Shown here piece by piece: positions 16,451 through 26,708 of a stretch of 64,000 bases of DNA (position 1 is its first letter; the number at the start of each line of letters is the position of its first letter). Source of the stretch: Flavobacteriaceae bacterium PS02293 (GTDB lineage: Bacteria > Bacteroidota > Bacteroidia > Flavobacteriales > Weeksellaceae); the NCBI GenBank assembly GCA_029960045.1, contig JASCOV010000008.1, forward strand, positions 124,001 to 188,000, given 5' to 3'. A program made the translations under genes and the position numbers. The notes beneath the pieces are model-generated. The model searched no databases and was not told the DNA's origin. It saw nothing but the letters and a program-made list of their open reading frames with translations.

Positions 16451-17479
16451 TTATTTTTCTTCTTCGAAATATAAACGGTAATATTTCCCTTTGTCATCTT
16501 GTCCGGTTTCCAATTTGTCTCGGTCGCCGTGGATGTAGATATGGAAATTCTTATCCAGTTTAATAATCGATTTGAAATGTCTTTGTTGCTTTTTAACCGC
16601 CTGTGTATTAATAGGAAAATCTTCTGAAATTGAGATCTGCATATCATTCTCATAATCAGATTTGAAGTTGGAAAAACTTTCTATAACATTATCATCCACC
16701 AAAACTTCTTTTACAAAATCATCATATTTGAACTCTTCTTTTTCTTTGAAGAAATTAATAGACTTATTCAGGAAATCTGCTTGGTCTGCTTTAGAAACCT
16801 CAAATTCCTCAGGTAATTTTTGGGTAATGAAATCTTTGTAAACAGACAAAGTTTCCTGCGTATGGAAATACTCGTTGTCGCGTTGTTTTACTTTCAAAAA
16901 ATCCTCAAACCAATAATAGATATCACCGTTCTTGTTGTTATCTATCACAGATAAAACGTAGCCACTTTCTTTCTCGCTATTATAAATCAAAGCCGCTTTA
17001 TCAATTTTCGACAAGCTTATTCCGAAGTCTCTTTCGATTTCAAAAGATTCATCCTGAGGATTGATTTTCAGGAAACCTTCTCTTTTTTCGGTTTTGAAAA
17101 TCCCGATAGAATCCGTCTTTTCACTTTTGCCATCTGCAGACTCAAAAACTTCGCCTTCAAAATAAACAACAAACAATTCGCCCGCCTGAACTCTCGGATT
17201 TTCCGCCGCTTCGTAAAGATGCTTGGCAATGTTTTCAGATTCCCATTGGAACTTCGCTTTGTCCTCAAAAATCTCGGAAACAGAACTGTAAACGGGATTA
17301 TTCACTAAATAAGAATCGCTGTAAAACTGAAACTGCTCCTCAGATTTGAAAGCATTGATGAAGTAATTCCCCAGCAATTCTGTCATATCCTCATCCAGAT
17401 GAAGCTCCTGCTGAGAAAGCGTTAAAGATTCTCCATTGATTTTATTCCCGACTCTGTGAACTGTGATTTTTGAAAACAT
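16451..17479 (-). CDS. Nucleoid-associated protein, YejK/NdpA family
   Basis: The ATG at 17479 gives MFSKITVHRVGNK, the usual start of the family in Bacteroidetes; the longer frame adds a stretch containing the promoter. The protein of about 342 residues is acidic with no signal peptide or membrane segment. The segments FVVYFEGEVF, KREGFLKINPQDESFEIERD and AALIYNSEKESGYVLSVIDN match the general build of the 37-kDa nucleoid-associated proteins. The family binds the nucleoid, but the precise role is unclear. It is monocistronic. Confidence 0.8.
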   Translation of the reverse strand: MFSKITVHRVGNKINGESLTLSQQELHLDEDMTELLGNYFINAFKSEEQFQFYSDSYLVNNPVYSSVSEIFEDKAKFQWESENIAKHLYEAAENPRVQAGELFVVYFEGEVFESADGKSEKTDSIGIFKTEKREGFLKINPQDESFEIERDFGISLSKIDKAALIYNSEKESGYVLSVIDNNKNGDIYYWFEDFLKVKQRDNEYFHTQETLSVYKDFITQKLPEEFEVSKADQADFLNKSINFFKEKEEFKYDDFVKEVLVDDNVIESFSNFKSDYENDMQISISEDFPINTQAVKKQQRHFKSIIKLDKNFHIYIHGDRDKLETGQDDKGKYYRLYFEEEK

Positions 17480-17498
17480 TTTTTGTTGTTTGAGTTTG

Positions 17499-17506
17499 CA
17501 AAGATA
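17499..17506 (-). promoter_or_regulatory. Candidate -7 box (TATCTTTG) of the YejK-like gene
   Basis: The minus-strand box lies about 20 bases upstream of the ATG at 17479, a good distance for a short leader, and supports that start. The -33 element is not clear. Confidence 0.45.
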
Positions 17507-17655
17507 AACATCTAAACACAATTTTAAGTGATTAAATCATACAGTGTTTATATAAAAATCTACAAAGTTTTATAAAAAATACTCCTTTTGGGGTATTTCA
17601 TAAACATAACATTAAAAATAATTTTGTGTATTAATAATTCTAAAAAATATTGACC

Positions 17656-19359
17656 ATGAAAACTAATTTTTTTATTAAAACTTTGCTTTTATTATTTTTT
17701 TTAATTTCAACTAATAATTGTAAAAATACCGACGAGCAAGAAGACGAAAACTTATCTAACATCGAAACTCTTAAAGCAACAAGATATCAAATCATTACTT
17801 TTGAGGCAAAGGGAGCCGTGTATAATCAAGATTATGATATAACTATCGACGGAAAAAAAACTACGGGAAAATCAATTGAAAATGATAAAATAACATTAAT
17901 AATTCCTTCTGATACAAAATTAGGAGTTAATAATTTAGTAATTTCAAATCTAAACCAAAATATTTCTATTGAAATTAGCGATACAACTTTAACAGAAGCC
18001 CCTAAAAAAATAGTTACTGACTATTTATCGCTAGTCAATAACTACACCGATAATCTTGGCAATGATGAAAATACAGCTTCCCTGAAGGCGAATATCCTAA
18101 ACTTTAAAACTGTTTTTAATAATGCTAACGAGCAAGACCAGACAATTGCTGCAAAGTTTTATCTGGCGAATAAAGATTTATATCAATATATTTTAAACCC
18201 AAATTTTTTAAAAATTTCTGATGATGATCCAAATATTCTAGGGAATGAAAAATTAATAAAATTAAAAACCGCAATGTATTATCTCGGCTCATGTGGTGTT
18301 GCTTTATGGATTCTACCCGATCCAATAGAAAAAGCAATTGCAGCGGTAGGTGTTTTAATATGTATGAATAAAAGTTTACAGTATAAAGATGAATTTGCAG
18401 ACCTTAAATTGGTAGTTTTAGATCAATTTCTGACCGCTAATAAAGCTGAAATATTATTCAATTCTGGGGAAAATAAAATTCTTAAATATTCCATGAACAG
18501 AAGAAATGTAATAAATCAGGATCAAGCGAGCTCATCATCCTTTACAAATTTTACAAATTTCTTCAATCAATTCTCATCCTTACAAAATTGGCAATCAAAA
18601 ATTAATGAGCAATTAAGTTGGCTGAATAAAAATATTCCTTTTTGTAATTTTAAAATCATTGACCCCAAGACTTTACCTTCCTCTGCAACGCCTACAGATC
18701 TTGCGATAAATAAAACCACATTTGATAGAACAAAATTTTCTGTAGCCAGCTCAGATGTTATCTTGGAAAACATAAGCTTTGATAGCGCTGGTAAAATAAA
18801 CGTAAACCTGAAGCTGAAGAGCCCTAATGCAACAGCACCTGTAACTACATACATAACAGCTGAATATGCTGATGATTACAACAAAACCTCCAATAGCTTT
18901 AATGTTAAAATAACCCCTAAAGCCAACTTCAATATTGAAGGCAATTGGAAATTAACTATAATTGATAGTGAGCCTGCAGACCAATGGAATATTGATAGCT
19001 ACACTTGTCCTGGACAGAGAGAAGATCAATTTTTTAGTGGTCAAGCTACATTTACTAAAACTACAATGAAAATAAATATTTCAGAAAAATATAGATATTA
19101 CAGGTATGATACAAATTGCAATATAGTAGAAACCAAAGAGTCTACTGGCTGGCAAACTATAACAGCGAACCATAATAACAATATAGAATCTAATATTTTG
19201 AAATTAAGCAGCGGTATAGGTCTAAATGACGAAAATTATAATTGGTCATTTAATGACGCTGCTGTAACAATTGTGGATCAAAATACAATAACCTTAACTT
19301 ACTCGTTTTATGACGGATATGAAATAGTAGATATGTATTACAAACTTATAAGACAATAA
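17656..19359 (+). CDS. Large lipoprotein with C-terminal lipocalin-like domain, function unknown
   Basis: The ATG at 17656 starts a lipoprotein signal with Cys22 (STNNC). Residues 35-115 look like an IPT/TIG or Ig-like beta domain. The middle (120-330) is mostly helical, with one hydrophobic stretch (AMYYLGSCGVALWILP). The last 140 residues start IEGNWKLTIID and resemble lipocalin-like domains of Bacteroidetes lipoproteins. No catalytic motif is seen. Base composition is more A/T-rich than the flanking housekeeping genes, as is common for accessory surface genes. Neighbours give no clue. Confidence 0.65.
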   Translation: MKTNFFIKTLLLLFFLISTNNCKNTDEQEDENLSNIETLKATRYQIITFEAKGAVYNQDYDITIDGKKTTGKSIENDKITLIIPSDTKLGVNNLVISNLNQNISIEISDTTLTEAPKKIVTDYLSLVNNYTDNLGNDENTASLKANILNFKTVFNNANEQDQTIAAKFYLANKDLYQYILNPNFLKISDDDPNILGNEKLIKLKTAMYYLGSCGVALWILPDPIEKAIAAVGVLICMNKSLQYKDEFADLKLVVLDQFLTANKAEILFNSGENKILKYSMNRRNVINQDQASSSSFTNFTNFFNQFSSLQNWQSKINEQLSWLNKNIPFCNFKIIDPKTLPSSATPTDLAINKTTFDRTKFSVASSDVILENISFDSAGKINVNLKLKSPNATAPVTTYITAEYADDYNKTSNSFNVKITPKANFNIEGNWKLTIIDSEPADQWNIDSYTCPGQREDQFFSGQATFTKTTMKINISEKYRYYRYDTNCNIVETKESTGWQTITANHNNNIESNILKLSSGIGLNDENYNWSFNDAAVTIVDQNTITLTYSFYDGYEIVDMYYKLIRQ

Positions 19360-19451
19360 TTTTTCATTTTTTGAGATTACCAGCATTATTTTATTCAGAA
19401 AAAAATAATGTGGGAAAGAAATAATTATCTTCGTTAAGAAAATCTGGCACT

Positions 19452-19760
19452 ATGAGCTCATTACTTCAAAAAAGAGGATTGTTATTACTTCTTCTCCTGA
19501 TATTTTCTTTTACAAAAGCCCAAACCATCGAAGAAGAAATCGCCAAAAAATCCTGCGAATGCATCCAGATGAAAATTTCAAGTGTTGGACAAATCTCAAA
19601 AGCAGAAACCCAAAAATGTGTGACGAAAAGTGGCGATGAAGTTTTAAAATCAAAAGACCCGCAAGAAGTAAAAAGACTTACCAAAAATATGGAAGAAGTT
19701 GTAGAGCGACTAAAAACCATCTACAAACTGATCGAAAAATGTTTACCAAAAACTGAATAA
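19452..19760 (+). CDS. Small secreted four-cysteine protein
   Basis: A signal peptide ends TKAQ near residue 24. The mature part of about 78 residues is helical and charged, with four Cys (SCECIQ, KCV and KCL), probably two disulfides. I do not recognise a named family, although similar KxCECI proteins occur in Chryseobacterium. It is followed by a terminator shared with the convergent thioredoxin gene. Confidence 0.7.
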   Translation: MSSLLQKRGLLLLLLLIFSFTKAQTIEEEIAKKSCECIQMKISSVGQISKAETQKCVTKSGDEVLKSKDPQEVKRLTKNMEEVVERLKTIYKLIEKCLPKTE

Positions 19761-19772
19761 CAGGCACAAAAT

Positions 19773-19803
19773 AAAATCCCTAAGTTCTCACTCAGGGATT
19801 TTC
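19773..19803. terminator. Bidirectional terminator
   Basis: AAATCCCTAAG and CTCAGGGATTT pair as a stem with one internal mismatch around a short loop, with A- and T-rich flanks. It separates the convergent genes that end at 19760 and 19804. Confidence 0.75.
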
Positions 19804-20319
19804 TTAATTTTTCTTTACGAAAACCTGTTGTATCGTTTGGAGTTCCGTCTTTTTTAATTTTGAGGTTTTCTCCAGTTTTACAAGAAATGAAGCCACTTCT
19901 TCCGGACTTGCAGGCGAACCGATATTTTCACCTTTGTCATCAAAAGAATCAGCTAAAACTTCACCTTTTGGACTGATCATCAGCCAGAATGGAAGTCCTG
20001 CTGTTTCGCCTTTGTATTTGTTCATTAGTTCTTGCCCGCCTGGATTTTCAAGACTTTTCTTTTCACCTCGTTCCTGAACATCAAGATAAGCGGTCACATA
20101 ATTTTTATCGAAAAGCGGTTTTGTGGTCGGCAATTCCATATTTTTCTCCATCAGTTTGCACCAGCCACACCACGAAGCGTGAAATACCAAAAGCACATTT
20201 TTATTTTCTGTTTTAGCCTGAGTCAAAGCTTTGTTCAAAACCACATCTGCCTTTTCCTGAGCAAGTCCAAATTGCACTAACAATAATGCTACGACTAAAA
20301 TTATTTTTGAAAATTTCAT
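19804..20319 (-). CDS. Exported thioredoxin-family protein
   Basis: A signal peptide ends FGLAQ near residue 21. The thioredoxin fold has the active site WCGWC (C51 and C54) and a cis-Pro segment AGLPFWLM near 114. It resembles the thioredoxin_7/DUF255-like periplasmic reductases rather than cytoplasmic thioredoxin. It should reduce or exchange disulfides in periplasmic clients; these are not identified. The gene stands alone. Confidence 0.88.
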   Translation of the reverse strand: MKFSKIILVVALLLVQFGLAQEKADVVLNKALTQAKTENKNVLLVFHASWCGWCKLMEKNMELPTTKPLFDKNYVTAYLDVQERGEKKSLENPGGQELMNKYKGETAGLPFWLMISPKGEVLADSFDDKGENIGSPASPEEVASFLVKLEKTSKLKKTELQTIQQVFVKKN

Positions 20320-20433
20320 TAATGATTGATTTAAATTGTTTAATCTTCATACGAATTTAGGAATTTTTCGATTACCAATTTGTATATTATTCATCACTTA
20401 AATTCTGAAGCTTTGATTAATCATTAATAAAAA

Positions 20434-20458
20434 AACCCCCACAATTACTTGTAGGGAT
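20434..20458 (-). terminator. Terminator of the alcohol dehydrogenase gene
   Basis: On the minus strand CCCTACAA, a GTAA loop and TTGTGGGG are followed by a T-run. It lies about 50 bases after the stop at 20511. Confidence 0.8.
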
Positions 20459-20510
20459 ATTACTTTCGTTATTATTTCAAGAAAGTCATTAATATCGAAT
20501 TTCTTATGGA

Positions 20511-21677
20511 TTATCCTGCAACAACTTCTTCTGCATAAACCAAACCTTCGTAACAAGCATTATAAAGAGCTTTCAAATCTTCCAAAGAAGGAACTCTTGG
20601 GTTGAAACCTGTACAAGGATCTGCCAAAGCATTATTGGCAATATAGTCAAGGTTTTTATCCCAATCTTCTCTCGAAATTCCAAAATCTTTAATCGCAGAT
20701 TGATTGTTAACATCAGAACGTAACGTCTCGATTGCCTGAGCCAGTTCTTCAGTCGTCTCTTTACCAATTACTCTTGCCAATTCTGGATAACGCTCTGTCG
20801 CCAAAGAATTGTAACGGATCACATTCGGAAGGAAAATCGCGTTGGAAGCACCGTGGGGAATTCCGTACAACGCACCAACCTGATGAGACAAAGAGTGAAC
20901 AATTCCCAGCCAAGCATTGTTAAAAGCCAAACCTGCCATAAAAGAAGCATCGTGCATATTTTGACGAGCCTGAATGTTATTCGGGTTTTCTACCACTTCT
21001 TTCAAATTATCAAAAACAATCTCCAAACCACCTTTGGAAAGTGCGTCTGCAATATTATTATCGATATTCGAAACATAAGCTTCCACACAATGCGTCAAGA
21101 CATCAAGACCTGTATTAGAAGTTACGTGAGCCGGCATTGAAGCACAGATTTCACCGTCAACGATTGCGATATCCGGAGTCAATTCGTAAGAAACGATTGG
21201 ATATTTGACGCCTTTTTCTCTGTCAGTAATTACGGCAAGACCAGTCGTTTCCGTTCCTGTTCCGCTTGTAGATGGAATGGCGATAAATTTTGCTTTATTT
21301 CTTAAAACCGGAACTGTGAAAGGTTTGACCATTGCATCGAAATCTGCATCAGGATATTCGTAAAATACCCACATAATCTTAGCAGCATCGATTGCCGAAC
21401 AACCTCCCAAACCGATAATCCAATCTGGTTCAAAATCTTGCATCACTTCTGCTCCTTTTGCACAAGTTGCAGAGGAAGGATCTTCTTCTACACCTTCGAA
21501 AATTTTCGTTTCGATTCCAGCTTCATTTAGGTAAGCAACGGCCTTATCAAGAGTTCCGCTTTTTTTCATTGAGCTTCCTCCTGTTACGATCACCGCTTTT
21601 TTACCTTTGATATTTTTAAGTTCTTCCAGAGTTCCAGCGCCGTGGAAAACCTCTCCTGCAATAAATAATTTGCTCAT
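20511..21677 (-). CDS. Iron-containing alcohol dehydrogenase (butanol dehydrogenase-like)
   Basis: The group III alcohol dehydrogenase has an N-terminal nucleotide-binding part with VTGGSSMKKSG and GLGGCSAIDAAK. The C-terminal metal domain has Asp and His in GLDVLTHCVEAY and two His in HSLSHQVGALYGIPHG. It probably reduces aldehydes or oxidises alcohols with NAD(P)H in the cytoplasm; the substrate is unknown. The ATG at 21677 is preferred since MSKLFIAGEV aligns with the family start and a promoter box lies 25 bases upstream. The AraC-type gene next door, on the same strand, may regulate it. Confidence 0.9.
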   Translation of the reverse strand: MSKLFIAGEVFHGAGTLEELKNIKGKKAVIVTGGSSMKKSGTLDKAVAYLNEAGIETKIFEGVEEDPSSATCAKGAEVMQDFEPDWIIGLGGCSAIDAAKIMWVFYEYPDADFDAMVKPFTVPVLRNKAKFIAIPSTSGTGTETTGLAVITDREKGVKYPIVSYELTPDIAIVDGEICASMPAHVTSNTGLDVLTHCVEAYVSNIDNNIADALSKGGLEIVFDNLKEVVENPNNIQARQNMHDASFMAGLAFNNAWLGIVHSLSHQVGALYGIPHGASNAIFLPNVIRYNSLATERYPELARVIGKETTEELAQAIETLRSDVNNQSAIKDFGISREDWDKNLDYIANNALADPCTGFNPRVPSLEDLKALYNACYEGLVYAEEVVAG

Positions 21678-21701
21678 TTTTTTATTTAATTTTTGATAGG
21701 A

Positions 21702-21728
21702 CAAAATTAGATAAGCTTAGATGGGCAA
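21702..21728 (-). promoter_or_regulatory. Candidate promoter of the alcohol dehydrogenase gene
   Basis: On the minus strand TTG (21726-21728) and TAATTTTG (21702-21709) are separated by 16 bases, slightly short of the usual 19. It lies between the regulator stop and the dehydrogenase start. Confidence 0.5.
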
Positions 21729-21744
21729 TGTTATACAAACAGGA

Positions 21745-22620
21745 TTACGCGTTATACATTTGCGCCAATTCCTGCTGAAGTTCGGTTGGTGTTTCTTTGA
21801 GTTTTGCTTTTACAAATTTGTTGAATGCTGATGGAGAATTGAACCCGAGGTCAAAAGCAATCTCCTTATGGGAAAGGTCAGAAAACATCAATTGACGTTT
21901 AATTTCGATTAAAATCCTTTTATGAATTGCCTGAATTGCTGTTTCTCCACAATGTTTTTTTGTAATTGAATTTAATTTCTTTGGCGTAATGATTAATTCT
22001 TCCGCATAATATTGGACGGTTCTGTGTTCTTTATAATGTTCATTCAATAGTTTTTTAAACCGAACATAAACTGGTTTATCAGCCGTTTCCTGATTCAAAA
22101 TAGGATGCAAACCGTGGACAGACTCAATCAAACCTAAAAGAAAAATTTTGATCAGAAATCTAGCCTGTTCCTTTTTGATAAGACTCGGCTTTTGATAAAT
22201 TTCTTTGATGATCTTGATTGAATTTAAGCTTTGTTCAAAATCTTCTTTGGACAGAATCGTACAATTGAGTTGGGTAGAAAGATTGACATTATAGGTACTG
22301 AGTTCATTTTTCAAAATATCGGAACAGAACAAAATCTCTTCGAACAGAATAATTTTCCCTTTCAAATCTTCGCTCAAATCTGAGACAAAATGAACCTGAT
22401 CAGGAAATATTACAGAAATCTTTCCCGCTTTTAGAAAATGAATTTTGTCCTCAATATGAATCTGAAGTTTTCCTTCTTCTATGACGAGAATACAGAAATG
22501 GTCTTTTTTATGTGGTTTTAAATATTGGTTGAGATTCTCTTCATTCAATTCAAAAACTCGGAAAGACAGATTTTTATCTTCCGGCTTATGAATGTTTTTT
22601 TTAATTTCAAGTTTCTTCAT
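21745..22620 (-). CDS. AraC-family transcriptional regulator
   Basis: Residues 20-170 form a cupin-like sensor region (HIEDKIHFLKAGKISVIFPD). Residues 190-285 carry two helix-turn-helix motifs of the AraC type, with YYAEELIITPKKLNSI and SHKEIAFDLGFNSPSAFNKF. The ATG at 22620 was chosen. The longest frame begins inside the TAAATTTG box and cannot be transcribed from it. The protein probably senses a small ligand and controls the iron alcohol dehydrogenase gene directly downstream; that link is inferred from position only. Confidence 0.88.
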   Translation of the reverse strand: MKKLEIKKNIHKPEDKNLSFRVFELNEENLNQYLKPHKKDHFCILVIEEGKLQIHIEDKIHFLKAGKISVIFPDQVHFVSDLSEDLKGKIILFEEILFCSDILKNELSTYNVNLSTQLNCTILSKEDFEQSLNSIKIIKEIYQKPSLIKKEQARFLIKIFLLGLIESVHGLHPILNQETADKPVYVRFKKLLNEHYKEHRTVQYYAEELIITPKKLNSITKKHCGETAIQAIHKRILIEIKRQLMFSDLSHKEIAFDLGFNSPSAFNKFVKAKLKETPTELQQELAQMYNA

Positions 22621-22659
22621 TATTCCCATTTCTTCGCATCCTTTATTAAAACAACGTGA

Positions 22660-22667
22660 CAAATTTA
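22660..22667 (-). promoter_or_regulatory. Candidate -7 box (TAAATTTG) of the AraC-type gene
   Basis: The minus-strand box lies 40 bases upstream of the ATG at 22620 and excludes the longer start at 22662. The -33 element is weak. Confidence 0.45.
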
Positions 22668-22691
22668 TGATAAAAGATTTTCAATTTAAAA

Positions 22692-22721
22692 CAAAAAATC
22701 CCCAAGCTTTCACTCGGAGAT
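22692..22721 (-). terminator. Terminator downstream of the RCC1-repeat gene
   Basis: On the minus strand ATCTCCGA, a loop GTGAAAGC and TTGGGGAT pair (with G-U pairs), followed by TTTTTGTTTT. A second, earlier hairpin (22815-22846, stem AAATAGAGAG) lacks a T-run. Confidence 0.6.
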
Positions 22722-22863
22722 TTAATTGTTTAATTCAGAATTTAATTACAATAAAATCTATTCTAAATTGCACATTAGACAACTAACTAAATTTTATAAT
22801 ATTATTTCCACACGAAATAGAGAGCTGCCTAAACCGCTCTCTATTTTAAGATTTGTCTTGAAA

Positions 22864-24309
22864 TTATTTTTTGATCAATTTCACACCTTCTGCAACATCG
22901 TTGATTTTAACGATATAAACACCAGCAGGTAGATCTGCAACATTGATTCTGTTATCAGAAGAAACTTTTGAAATAGATTTCACAATAGCTCCTGTTGTAT
23001 TGTAGATTTTAACTTCAGAAATAGCTTTTGAAGATTGTAATACTACATAGTCTTTAGCAGGATTAGGGTATATAGATACTTTATTCTGAGAAGAAATATC
23101 GTTAACACCCAATACTATATCTGTACAAGTAACTTGTGTAGGAACATTACTGTTAGTTGCAGTTCCATCAGAATTACCTAACTGCCAAAAACCATCATAT
23201 CCCCAAGAAAACAAAGAAGTATCAGTTTTAATTCCTGCAGAAGAGTTTTCCCCAGATCTTACAGGAATACTCTTCCAATTATTGTCTGTACCTACTTTTG
23301 TTGGAATATTAACATCTATTGAAGTTCCGATTCCTAATTTCCCATTAGCATTATATCCCCATGTCCATAAAGAACCATCTGTCTTAAGAGCAGAAGAAGC
23401 CTCGTTGGTTGCTCCAATTGCAGACCAAGTGGTACCAGAAACTTGTTGCGGCGTATATTGAATACCGCCAGTAGTACCTATTCCTAATCTTCCGTTGTTG
23501 TTATGTCCCCAAGACCACAATTCTCCATTAGTTTTAAGCCCTAAAGTATGATAAGTACCTCCAGCAACAGCTTTCCAGTTTGTATCTGTACCTAATTGTG
23601 TAAAAACAAATGTATAGTTGCCCACAGACGCTGGTGCTCCCAAACCTGTTTCTCCTTCTACGTTAGTACCTACGACCCATAATGTACCATTTTCTTTTAT
23701 TGCAAATGAATTGTAATAAGATGCATTAACTGAAGACCAGTTTGTAGCTTTAGTAGATTCTTGCTGGAAAGTATTATATGTAGATGCCCCACCAGTACCT
23801 ATTCCAAGACCGCCCCAAAAACCGTTGTTACCAGTTCCCCACATAGTTTTATCTGTCTTCACAATCATTGTGTGAAAATATCCCGCAGAGAAAGAAGCTA
23901 CATTCTGTTGAATTAGAGTTGGTGAAGCAATATTTGAATTATGGCCTAATCCTAACTGTCCATAATCATTAGCTCCCCAACCGTAAAGATCTCCGTTAGC
24001 TTTTTTGGCCAGAGCAAAATAACGACCTACAGAAACATCGTCCCAGTTATTATCTGTCCCAATTTGAGTCGGATGCTTGATTTCAGTTCCCGTAAATGTA
24101 CCATCTCCGAGCAATCCATAAAGGTTTCTTCCCCAGACCCAAAGTGATCCGTCTTCTTTAAGCGCAACACTGAAGTTTTCTCCTTGCGCAACTTTTTTCC
24201 AGCCAGTAGTACTACATTGAGCACTGATGTTAATCTGTAGAACTAGTAAAAGAACTACTACTAACAAACTTTTTTGCTGACTTTTCAACACTGATAAAAA
24301 TTGTACCAT
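22864..24309 (-). CDS. RCC1-repeat secreted protein with T9SS sorting tail
   Basis: A long signal peptide ends NISAQ near residue 31. Seven RCC1-type units follow, each with a core such as GSLWVWGRNLYGLLGDGT, suggesting a seven-bladed propeller. The last 70 residues, beginning VSIYPNPAKDYVVL and ending EGVKLIKK, form a type A T9SS C-terminal domain, so the protein should be carried through the outer membrane and anchored or released. The partner is unknown; bacterial RCC1 propellers generally bind proteins or sugars. It is monocistronic. Confidence 0.88.
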   Translation of the reverse strand: MVQFLSVLKSQQKSLLVVVLLLVLQINISAQCSTTGWKKVAQGENFSVALKEDGSLWVWGRNLYGLLGDGTFTGTEIKHPTQIGTDNNWDDVSVGRYFALAKKANGDLYGWGANDYGQLGLGHNSNIASPTLIQQNVASFSAGYFHTMIVKTDKTMWGTGNNGFWGGLGIGTGGASTYNTFQQESTKATNWSSVNASYYNSFAIKENGTLWVVGTNVEGETGLGAPASVGNYTFVFTQLGTDTNWKAVAGGTYHTLGLKTNGELWSWGHNNNGRLGIGTTGGIQYTPQQVSGTTWSAIGATNEASSALKTDGSLWTWGYNANGKLGIGTSIDVNIPTKVGTDNNWKSIPVRSGENSSAGIKTDTSLFSWGYDGFWQLGNSDGTATNSNVPTQVTCTDIVLGVNDISSQNKVSIYPNPAKDYVVLQSSKAISEVKIYNTTGAIVKSISKVSSDNRINVADLPAGVYIVKINDVAEGVKLIKK

Positions 24310-25103
<794 letters not shown>

Positions 25104-25141
25104 TTAGCACTATATAGAAGAAATTCTACATTTGAAAAAAT

Positions 25142-25170
25142 TAAAACCCGCTATTTTGTGGGTTTTTATT
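25142..25170 (+). terminator. Terminator after the lmo0937-type gene
   Basis: AAAACCCGC and GTGGGTTTT pair around a TATTTT loop, followed by a T-rich run. It isolates the small gene from the downstream copper-type cluster. Confidence 0.85.
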
Positions 25171-25228
25171 TGTCTAATATTAATCTAAGTTCTGACTTTT
25201 ATCATCAGCAGTTCAAAAGATAATGCTT

Positions 25229-25236
25229 TATATTTG
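25229..25236 (+). promoter_or_regulatory. Candidate -7 box of the copper-type cluster (TATATTTG)
   Basis: The box fits TAnnTTTG and ends 15 bases before the TTG start of the first gene. No TTG lies at 19-21 bases upstream, so the promoter may need an activator. Confidence 0.5.
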
Positions 25237-25251
25237 TACTAATATTAAGAG

Positions 25252-25620
25252 TTGAAAAGTCTAATTACCTTTTTTATCATCTTCACAATTGCATTACGTC
25301 CGCTGATGCCATTGGTAGATTATGCGGTAAATTATGATTTCATCAATAAGAATCTTTGCGAGAATAAAAGCAAACCTCAACTTTTATGTAACGGAAAATG
25401 TTACCTGAAAAAAGAAATTGCAAAAGCATCAGAAAATCAAACGAAAAACGATTTCCGAATCAATATTTCAGGTTTTACTGACACTTTTATCATTGATGAA
25501 AATTTCACATTCTTTACAATAACCGATTATAATTCCGAAAGTTCAAATTCTAATTCTGAGCTTCATTTCTCTTACAAATTCAATTTATTCTCAAATATCT
25601 TCCATCCGCCATTGGTTTGA
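25252..25620 (+). CDS. Small exported CNGKC protein, copy 1 (TTG start)
   Basis: The 122-residue protein starts with TTG; no upstream start exists in frame, and the next Met (residue 19) would remove the signal/anchor. The segment VDYAVNYDFINKNLCENKSKPQLLCNGKCYLKKEIAK is shared with the paralogue at 27385. It contains a Cys followed by C-N-G-K-C-Y-L. The C-terminus ends IFHPPLV, as IFRPPIF does in the paralogue. I know such proteins from Bacteroidetes metal loci but no assigned function exists; copper binding by the three Cys is inference. Confidence 0.75.
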   Translation: MKSLITFFIIFTIALRPLMPLVDYAVNYDFINKNLCENKSKPQLLCNGKCYLKKEIAKASENQTKNDFRINISGFTDTFIIDENFTFFTITDYNSESSNSNSELHFSYKFNLFSNIFHPPLV

Positions 25621-25687
25621 TTTTAATATTTTAATTCTCTTTTTCAAGAGCGATTTCTAAATTTTATTAAAATTAAAATCAACATTA

Positions 25688-25963
25688 ATGAAAACATTCG
25701 TTTTAGCGATACTCCTTTCTGTATCCGCATTTTCCTGCGCTCAGGAAACACCAAAGGTAAAACACGTTTCGAAGATGAAGCCTGCGACCGACCTCAAAAA
25801 TATCAAAGTTGTAAATACCGAAGACCCAGTCTGCAAGATGAAAACCGCAGATTTTCTGAAAGACACCGCAGACTACAAAGGAAAAAAGTACGGTTTTTGC
25901 AGTGACCATTGCAAAGCGGAATTCAAAAAGAATCCTGAGAAATATGCGCAAAATGCCAAATAA
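25688..25963 (+). CDS. Exported YHS-domain protein
   Basis: A signal peptide ends FSCAQ near residue 19; Cys17 might also be lipidated. The YHS domain covers about residues 45-88, with DPVCKMKT and YGFCSDHCKAEF, giving three Cys and a His suited to binding a soft metal. YHS domains occur in copper ATPases and copper chaperone-like proteins. It overlaps the downstream SCO gene by 11 bases, so the two are translationally coupled. Confidence 0.85.
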   Translation: MKTFVLAILLSVSAFSCAQETPKVKHVSKMKPATDLKNIKVVNTEDPVCKMKTADFLKDTADYKGKKYGFCSDHCKAEFKKNPEKYAQNAK

Positions 25964-26639
25964 CAAAAAAACAAAGCAAAATCCGAAGAGCAAAATCATC
26001 ATTCCGATTGTTGTTCTGGCTTTGATTTTTGTAACAATTGGCGCCGGAATGAGCTATTTCAAAAAGAATCTTTTTACGGTAATGAAAGTTCCTGATTTTG
26101 AATTAACAAATCAAAACAATCAGAAAATAAGCAACAAAGATATGCTTGGCAAAGTCTATCTGGTAGAGTTTTTCTTCAGCAAATGTCCAACGATTTGTCC
26201 CGTGATGAATTCCAATATGAAACACATCGAGGAAACCATCAATGACAAAAATTTCGGAATCATCTCTATCAGCATCGACCCGACGAACGACACGCCGGAA
26301 GTATTAAAAAACCACGCCAGAATGTTGGGAACAAAATCTCCCAACTGGCATTTTTTGACTGGCGACAGAGATTACATCGATAACTTGGCAGACCAATTCA
26401 ATATCTATGTTGGCGACAAGGAAGACCAATCGGAAAGCCTAAACCACAGCGGAATGATTGCACTTGTGGATCAAGAAGGAAATCTCCGTTCAAGATTTGA
26501 CGAGAACAATAGTCCAATCTTATACTACTCTGGCTTGAATTATGAAGACCCAGAAGGTAAAACAACTTCGCTCACCGGAAAATATCATCCCGACCGTGAA
26601 AAGTTGATAGAAGACATCAGAAAATTATTAAAACAATAA
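25953..26639 (+). CDS. SCO1/SenC/PrrC-family copper chaperone
   Basis: A membrane anchor (about residues 15-35) is followed by a thioredoxin-like periplasmic domain. The copper-binding CPTICP (C78 and C82) and the conserved His in LNHSGMIALVD near 167 are present, so all three known copper ligands are intact. SCO proteins deliver copper to the CuA site of cytochrome oxidase or act as thiol reductants. The ATG at 25953 was chosen over 25944, which lies deeper in the YHS gene; either is possible. Confidence 0.9.
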   Translation: MPNNKKTKQNPKSKIIIPIVVLALIFVTIGAGMSYFKKNLFTVMKVPDFELTNQNNQKISNKDMLGKVYLVEFFFSKCPTICPVMNSNMKHIEETINDKNFGIISISIDPTNDTPEVLKNHARMLGTKSPNWHFLTGDRDYIDNLADQFNIYVGDKEDQSESLNHSGMIALVDQEGNLRSRFDENNSPILYYSGLNYEDPEGKTTSLTGKYHPDREKLIEDIRKLLKQ

Positions 26640-26708
26640 AGAGCGATCGGCTTATGGCTATTAGCTTTTTGCATTTAAGAAATTAAATATTAATCTAAAT
26701 CAAATATT